Source: OMOG01 sp041485845 (GTDB taxonomy: Bacteria; Acidobacteriota; Terriglobia; Bryobacterales; Bryobacteraceae). From it: a stretch of 10,429 nt of DNA. Both the position numbers and the translations under genes were made by a program. Under the pieces are notes generated by a model. That model ran no database searches, was not told the origin of the DNA, and saw only the letters and a list, made by a program, of their open reading frames with translations. The DNA lies in NCBI GenBank assembly GCA_041485845.1, contig JBGPKH010000295.1, positions 1 through 10,429 of the forward strand, written 5' to 3'. Shown piece after piece: positions 6,279 through 10,429 of the stretch; within the stretch, counting starts at the first letter, position 1; the number at the start of each line of letters is the position of its first letter.

Positions 6279-8456
6279 ATGCGTATCTACGTGCCGGGCC
6301 CGCTGGCCTGTTGCTTTATCTTTTCCGCCTGCCTTTCGGCCGCTCAAGTGAAGGGCAAGGTTGTCGATCCATCCGGTGCGCCCATTCCCGGCGCGCAGGT
6401 TTCCATCGTTAGCCGCGTCGGCGTGGAGGCGCAGACCGCCTCCGCCACAAACGGGGCGTTCGAACTGAATGCTCCGGATCGCCTGGACGCGAAGCTGGTA
6501 GTGACCGCGCCCGGATTCAGTACGCGCACGCTGCCGCTCGAATCCGCGGCCTCCGTGCGACTCGAAATTGCCCCGCAAGTCGATTCCGTGCGCGTGGTCG
6601 GTTCCGCCATCGACGTTCCCGCCAGCCAGCAGGGCGGCAGCGTGAGCATCGTCTCGAGCGACGAGATCCGCCGCCGCAACGAGCCGTTCGCGCTCGACCT
6701 GCTTCGCTACCTGCCCGGCATGGCATTCAACCAGACCGGCGCGGCCGGCGGAGTCACCAGCCTCTTCCTGCGCGGCGGTTATTCGAATTTCAGCCTGGTG
6801 CAGATCGATGGCGTCCCGGTCAACGCGTTCGGCGGCGCCTTCGATTTCGCGCACATTCCGTCGGAAGCGCTGGACCATATCGAGGTGATTCGCGGACCGC
6901 AATCCGCGGTCTACGGACCCTACGCCAATAGCGGCGTCATCGATTTCGTGACGCGGCAGCCGGAATCGTCCCTGCATCTCGATCTGCTGGCCGAAGGAGG
7001 CTCCTACGACGAGCGGCGCTTCGGCATCGGCGGCAGCGGGGTAGTGGCGGGCTTCGGCATCGCGGCGTCGGCGTCGCGCATCGATACCAACGGGCTGGTG
7101 GTCAACAACGACTACCGCAACGAGAACGCGATGCTCAACGTAACGCGGCGCTTCGGCCGACAGAGACTGTCGCTGCACGGCGACTTCGATTCCAACGAAG
7201 TGGGCGAACCGGGCGCATGGGGCTCCGATCCGAAGCACACCTTCCGCGGCATCGACACGGTCAGCCGCGAGAAGATCGACTTCTCGGATTACCTGGTCCA
7301 CTACGAGGCCGATCTTTCGAGCCGCGTGCGCCAGGACCTGACCGGAAGCTTCTTCCTGGACAACAGCGGCTTTCGCAGCCGGTTCGGATTCAGCTTTAAC
7401 AAGGATATCCGCGGACAGGCTGAGGCGCGCACTATCGTGAGCGTGTCTCCGCATTACACCGCGGCGTTGGGAGTGACCGCTGGCCGCGAAGAGGTCAAGA
7501 ATTCGTTCATCACCGGCGCCACCTTCGAGGACTTCCCGCTCCGCCGCGACGACATCGCCGTCTATCTGGAAAACCGCTTCACCATCGGGGGCCGCCTGTT
7601 TCTGAACGCCGGTGTGCGCGGGGAGTTCCTGCGCACGCCCGCCATTCCGCCCGACGGTTTCTCGCGCCCGTTCTTTCCCCAGAGCAACATCTCCCGCGCC
7701 AACCCGAAGTTCGCGGCGGCGTGGCTGGCCGCCACCGGAACGCGCTTGCATTCGTCGTTCGGCACCGGTCTGAGGCCGCCATCGGGGTTTGAGCTCGCCT
7801 TCACCAACAACCCCGAGTTGCAGCCGGAGCGCACCCGCAGCTTCGATGCCGGAGTCGAGCAGAAGCTGTTCCACAACCTGCTGCTGCTGGATGGCACTTA
7901 CTTTTACAACCGTTACTACAATCTGATTGTGACCTTGCGCGGATCGCTGGCGTCGCTGGGCCGTTACCAGTCGGCTAACCTGGCCAATTCGCGCGCGCAC
8001 GGCGCCGAGTTCTCAGCCAGCTTGCGCCCCGCACGTTGGATCTTCGTCACGGGTTCGTACACGCTGCTCGAAACCCGCATCCTGTCGCTCGATGGCTCGC
8101 TCAATCAGGCGCCGCTGCCCTTCGCCGTCGGCCAGCCACTCACACGCCGCCCCGAGAATTCCGGCAGCGTGGTCGCCACCTTTACCCGCGCCCGCCTCGC
8201 CGCCGATCTCACCGGCTACTTTCGCGGCAAGACACTGTTCGAAGAACCCGGCCTCGGGGCGTCGAACGGCCTGTTCTGGAATTCCGGGTACGCCAACATG
8301 GGCGTGAACCTGAACTACGCGCTCGGCGGCGGGCTCACCGTCTACGGCAGCCTGCGCAACGCGCTCAACCGGCATTACGAGGAGGTATTCGGCTTTCCTT
8401 CCCCGCGCGTGAATTTCATCGCGGGCCTGAAGTGGAGGCTATCGAGGAGTCAATAG
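6279..8456 (+). CDS. btuB: TonB-dependent cobalamin receptor, BtuB-like
   Basis: Outer-membrane receptor of 725 aa that should import cobalamin or related corrinoids using TonB/ExbBD energy. The order is: signal peptide (about 1-22), a carboxypeptidase-regulatory-like beta-sandwich (about 24-95, VKGKVVDPSGAPIPGAQ), a TonB-box-like DSVRVVG (102-108, compare DTLVVTA of E. coli BtuB), a plug domain (about 112-227, with LFLRGGYSNFSLVQIDGVPV and IEVIRGPQSAVYGPYANSGV), then the beta-barrel to the end. The B12 specificity comes from the riboswitch immediately upstream and the adenosyltransferase downstream; the receptor family alone would not prove it. The ATG at 6279 is preferred over an in-frame upstream ATG at 6192 because that one lies inside the aptamer, and 6279 has an AGGGAGGA site and begins the signal peptide. 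The C-terminus (KWRLSRSQ) lacks the usual final aromatic residue. Confidence 0.9.
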   Translation: MRIYVPGPLACCFIFSACLSAAQVKGKVVDPSGAPIPGAQVSIVSRVGVEAQTASATNGAFELNAPDRLDAKLVVTAPGFSTRTLPLESAASVRLEIAPQVDSVRVVGSAIDVPASQQGGSVSIVSSDEIRRRNEPFALDLLRYLPGMAFNQTGAAGGVTSLFLRGGYSNFSLVQIDGVPVNAFGGAFDFAHIPSEALDHIEVIRGPQSAVYGPYANSGVIDFVTRQPESSLHLDLLAEGGSYDERRFGIGGSGVVAGFGIAASASRIDTNGLVVNNDYRNENAMLNVTRRFGRQRLSLHGDFDSNEVGEPGAWGSDPKHTFRGIDTVSREKIDFSDYLVHYEADLSSRVRQDLTGSFFLDNSGFRSRFGFSFNKDIRGQAEARTIVSVSPHYTAALGVTAGREEVKNSFITGATFEDFPLRRDDIAVYLENRFTIGGRLFLNAGVRGEFLRTPAIPPDGFSRPFFPQSNISRANPKFAAAWLAATGTRLHSSFGTGLRPPSGFELAFTNNPELQPERTRSFDAGVEQKLFHNLLLLDGTYFYNRYYNLIVTLRGSLASLGRYQSANLANSRAHGAEFSASLRPARWIFVTGSYTLLETRILSLDGSLNQAPLPFAVGQPLTRRPENSGSVVATFTRARLAADLTGYFRGKTLFEEPGLGASNGLFWNSGYANMGVNLNYALGGGLTVYGSLRNALNRHYEEVFGFPSPRVNFIAGLKWRLSRSQ

Positions 8457-8458
8457 CC

Positions 8459-9112
8459 ATGAGCGAAGAAACCTTCGACGTTCCCCGCCTCGCCATCAAT
8501 CGCGTCTACACCCGCCAGGGCGACCAGGGTGAAACCGCGCTCGCCGGAGGCCAGCGCGTTCCCAAGGACGGAGCGCGCATCGAAGCCTACGGCACGGTGG
8601 ACGAGCTCAACTCGTTTCTCGGTGCGGTCCGCGCCACGGTCGCGGAGCTCGAGCCCGGGGATGCGCGCCTCGCAGCGCTGGCTGCCATCCTGCTGCGGGT
8701 CCAGCACGAGTTGTTCAACCTGGGCTCGATTCTCGCCACCCTTCCGGAGGATGTACATCCCAAGCAGGCGCGGGTCACGGACGCCGAAGTGCTGCAACTC
8801 GAAACAGAAATGGACAGCATGAACGAAGAGTTGCGGCCGCTCCGTTCGTTCATCCTCCCGGGCGGGAGCCGCCTCAATGCGGAGCTGCACATCTGCCGCA
8901 CCGTCTGCCGCCGCGCCGAACGCGCCTGCGTGGCGCTCGCGCGCGTGGAAGCGATCCCGCCCGAGTCGGTACGGTATCTGAATCGCCTGAGCGACGCGCT
9001 GTTCGTGTGGAGCCGATGGGCCAGCCACGTCACCGGCGCGCCGGAAACTTTGTGGGAACCGAACCAGTCCACGTCGGGCCAAGCTGCCACGTCGGGCCCA
9101 GGTGATAGATAA
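8459..9112 (+). CDS. pduO: PduO-type ATP:cob(I)alamin adenosyltransferase
   Basis: Cytoplasmic enzyme of 217 aa that transfers the adenosyl group of ATP to cob(I)alamin to make adenosylcobalamin (MMAB/PduO/YvqK family, PF01923). The N-terminal ATP-binding motif TRQGDQGET (18-26) and GTVDELNSFLG (45-55) are present, followed by ILPGGSRLNAELHICRTVC (132-150), RRAER (151-155) and RYLNRLSDALFVWSR (172-186), which hold the Arg, Asn and Asp of the active site between subunits. The start at 8459 is 2 nt after the receptor stop, with GAGGAG inside the end of the receptor gene, so the two are probably translationally coupled. After the conserved domain ends near residue 195 there is a short tail whose DNA carries a 12-bp direct repeat (9069-9080, 9087-9098), giving a TSG..TSG duplication. 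Confidence 0.93.
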   Translation: MSEETFDVPRLAINRVYTRQGDQGETALAGGQRVPKDGARIEAYGTVDELNSFLGAVRATVAELEPGDARLAALAAILLRVQHELFNLGSILATLPEDVHPKQARVTDAEVLQLETEMDSMNEELRPLRSFILPGGSRLNAELHICRTVCRRAERACVALARVEAIPPESVRYLNRLSDALFVWSRWASHVTGAPETLWEPNQSTSGQAATSGPGDR

Positions 9113-9130
9113 TTGTTTAAGGAGAAATCG

Positions 9131-9670
9131 ATGCAGAAGAACACCGACGGCGGCAGCACCCGGCCGCTCGCCATCGCGCTCGTGGTCCTGTGCGCTGTGA
9201 TGCGCGCGATCCAGTACTTGAACTTCGCACCCGTGGGCGCGCTGAGCCTCTTCGCCGGCGCTCGTCTGCGCGGGTGGCAGGCATGGTTCCTGCCGCTGGC
9301 GTTGATGGCCGTCACCGATCCCCTGCTGGGCGGCTACTCGGCCGCTACGCCGCTGATCTATGCCAGCTTCCTGATCAACGTGTGGATCGGAACTCGCCTG
9401 CGCCATTCGGAGAACCCCGTGTGGATCGGCTCGGCCGCGATTGCCGGCGCCGTCCAATTCTTTCTCCTCACCAATTTCGCGTGGCTGGCGGGCAGCACGA
9501 TGTATCCGCACACCTGGTCCGGCGTACTGGCCTGCTATACCGCCGGCATCCCGTTCTTCTGGCGGACGCTGGCTTCGGACATTCTCTATTCGGGCGTCTT
9601 GTTTGGCTTGCACGCGTGGCTAAGCCGCACCGTAGCGCGTTCGGAGCGCGTAGCGGCACAGGCCGCGTGA
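9131..9670 (+). CDS. DUF6580-like small polytopic membrane protein, candidate corrinoid transport component
   Basis: Inner-membrane protein of 179 aa with about six hydrophobic segments (roughly 12-29, 33-44, 51-66, 73-89, 97-120, 131-165, the last probably two). The stretch NFAPVGALSLFAGA (31-44) followed by PLALMAVTDPLLGGY (55-69) is the hallmark of a family annotated as DUF6580 putative transport proteins, whose size and topology resemble the substrate-binding S-components of ECF vitamin transporters. It has two cysteines, C21 and C135. It lies 18 nt after the adenosyltransferase with AAGGAG (9119-9124) 6 nt before its ATG, inside a B12-riboswitch operon. I infer a role in moving cobalamin or a precursor across the inner membrane; function is not shown by sequence. 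A TTG at 9113 is in frame but precedes the ribosome binding site, so it is not used. Confidence 0.78.
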   Translation: MQKNTDGGSTRPLAIALVVLCAVMRAIQYLNFAPVGALSLFAGARLRGWQAWFLPLALMAVTDPLLGGYSAATPLIYASFLINVWIGTRLRHSENPVWIGSAAIAGAVQFFLLTNFAWLAGSTMYPHTWSGVLACYTAGIPFFWRTLASDILYSGVLFGLHAWLSRTVARSERVAAQAA

Positions 9671-9698
9671 GGGCGACACGAGTCCCGACCGGCCAAAC

Positions 9699-9716
9699 GG
9701 AGCCGCGACCGTGAGG
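9699..9716. repeat. Fragment of the GC-rich interspersed motif
   Basis: The 62-bp gap between the membrane protein and the PP-loop gene contains GGAGCCGCGACCGTGAGG. Twelve bases of it (9700-9711, GAGCCGCGACCG) are identical to 2702-2713 in the right arm of the long hairpin of the element at 2546-2763. The rest of that element is not seen here, so this is at best a decayed or partial copy. Confidence 0.4.
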
Positions 9717-9732
9717 CGCCGGACGCTTTAAG

Positions 9733-10404
9733 ATGAAAACCCTCCTCTCCTGGAGCTCCGGCAAGGACAGCGCCTGGACGCTGCACGTGCTTCGACAACA
9801 GGGTGTGCCGGTTGCCGCGCTGCTCACTACCATCAACGAAGCCGCCGATCGGGTCGCCATGCACGGCGTTCGCTCCTCTTTACTGGACGCCCAGGCGGAA
9901 TCCGTAGGGCTTCCGCTTTGGAAGATTCCGCTTCCCTGGCCCTGTACCAACCAGGATTACGAAGCGCGCATGGCCGATGCCTGCCGGCGCGCCGTCACCG
10001 AAGGCTTTGACACCATCGCGTTCGGCGACCTCTTCCTGCGCGACATCCGCGAATACCGCGAGCGCCAGTTGACCGGCTCCGGATTGACCCCGCTATTCCC
10101 GCTTTGGGATCTGCCCACCGCCCAACTGGCGCGCGACATGATTGCCGCCGGCCTCCGCGCGCGCCTCTCGTGCGTCGATCCCAAGGCGCTCGACGCCAGT
10201 TTCGCCGGCCGCGAACTCGACCAGAAGCTGCTCGAAGACCTGCCGCCGCACGTCGACCCCTGTGGCGAAAACGGCGAGTTCCACACGTGCGTCTACGACG
10301 GCCCGATGTTCCGTGTGCCGATCGGCATCGAAGCCGGCGCCGCGCACGAAATCAACGGTTTCTGCTACGCCGACCTGTTGCCATGCCCCGCATCATCTCA
10401 CTGA
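9733..10404 (+). CDS. DUF71/COG2102 (Dph6-like) PP-loop ATPase, B12-associated type
   Basis: Cytoplasmic protein of 223 aa of the adenine-nucleotide alpha-hydrolase superfamily (PF01902, Diphthami_syn_2). The PP-loop SSGKDS (8-13) binds ATP and activates a substrate by adenylation. Other family blocks are HGVR (44-47), FGDLFLRDIREYRE (97-110), PLFPLW (120-125) and CGENGEFHTCVYDGPMF (177-193). In archaea and eukaryotes the family amidates diphthine on elongation factor 2, a modification bacteria do not have. As I recall, a published comparative-genomic study of DUF71 predicted that a bacterial branch serves B12 salvage; this gene sits in a B12 operon and overlaps a BtuF-like gene, which fits that branch. 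The exact reaction is unknown; forming an amide on a corrinoid side chain is one possibility. The ATG at 9733 has only a weak ribosome binding site. Confidence 0.85.
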   Translation: MKTLLSWSSGKDSAWTLHVLRQQGVPVAALLTTINEAADRVAMHGVRSSLLDAQAESVGLPLWKIPLPWPCTNQDYEARMADACRRAVTEGFDTIAFGDLFLRDIREYRERQLTGSGLTPLFPLWDLPTAQLARDMIAAGLRARLSCVDPKALDASFAGRELDQKLLEDLPPHVDPCGENGEFHTCVYDGPMFRVPIGIEAGAAHEINGFCYADLLPCPASSH

Positions 10405-10429
10405 TCGCCAGTGCTACCGAGATCGTCGA
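10383..10429 (+). CDS. BtuF-like cobalamin-binding protein (5' end only)
   Basis: Only 15 complete codons are in the window, reading MPRIISLIASATEIV. The pattern R-I-[IV]-S-L-x-x-S-x-T-E-I is the characteristic first beta-strand and helix of the mature domain of BtuF-type substrate-binding proteins. It begins directly at the initiator Met, with no signal peptide, so the protein may stay in the cytoplasm or the true start may differ. The ATG at 10383 overlaps the end of the PP-loop gene by 22 nt, indicating translational coupling in the same operon. The assignment is strong in pattern but rests on few residues. Confidence 0.65.
   Translation, partial: MPRIISLIASATEIV

Noticed and set aside
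6141..8000. A 619-codon open frame on the minus strand opposite the receptor gene
   Set aside because: It overlaps the riboswitch and receptor and its product is a charged string without domains. It is open only because the genuine gene uses GC-rich third positions.
1..10429. CRISPR arrays, tRNA or rRNA genes, integrases or transposases
   Set aside because: I looked for regularly spaced repeats, RNA-gene consensus and recombinase motifs and saw none. The only tandem repeats are in-frame coding repeats in the TPR gene.

Overview
The window is GC-rich DNA, probably from an Acidobacteriota bacterium of the Bryobacterales / Candidatus Solibacter type. That placement is an inference. It rests on the coding style, a TonB-dependent receptor with an N-terminal carboxypeptidase-regulatory-like domain, a Tat-like 'RREFLQ' export signal, a large secreted TPR protein and GC-rich interspersed palindromes. 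No marker gene is present, so the taxonomy is soft.

Layout. Positions 1-1179 (minus) hold an NCS1-family nucleobase permease that runs off the left edge. It is divergent from an MFS exporter-like gene (1305-2510, plus). The gap 2511-2787 is not empty: it contains a roughly 218-bp element with inverted-repeat ends and several nested hairpins. Next is a secreted alginate-lyase-family gene (2788-3934, plus) whose frame is broken at a run of eight C. Convergent to it is an exported TPR protein of 685 aa (3969-6026, minus), with ten exact 34-residue TPRs, a long Pro/Lys/Glu/Thr repeat linker and a second TPR block.

The right 4.4 kb is a cobalamin (B12) uptake and salvage operon on the plus strand. 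A cobalamin riboswitch (about 6100-6238) precedes a BtuB-like TonB-dependent receptor (6279-8456). Then follow a PduO-type cob(I)alamin adenosyltransferase (8459-9112), a small polytopic membrane protein of the DUF6580 type (9131-9670), a DUF71/COG2102 PP-loop ATPase (9733-10404), and the first 15 codons of a BtuF-like cobalamin-binding protein (10383 to the edge). Spacing is tight: 2 nt, 18 nt, 62 nt and a 22-nt overlap.

How the genes work together (inference): when B12 is scarce the riboswitch allows expression of the outer-membrane receptor. An inner-membrane step brings the corrinoid in, and the small membrane protein is a candidate for part of that step. The adenosyltransferase makes the coenzyme form. 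The PP-loop enzyme and the BtuF-like protein probably act in salvage or handling of imported corrinoid. The most interesting points are the unassigned inner-membrane protein and the bacterial 'diphthamide-type' PP-loop enzyme in this regulon, the structured element at 2546-2763, and the poly-C frameshift in the lyase gene.
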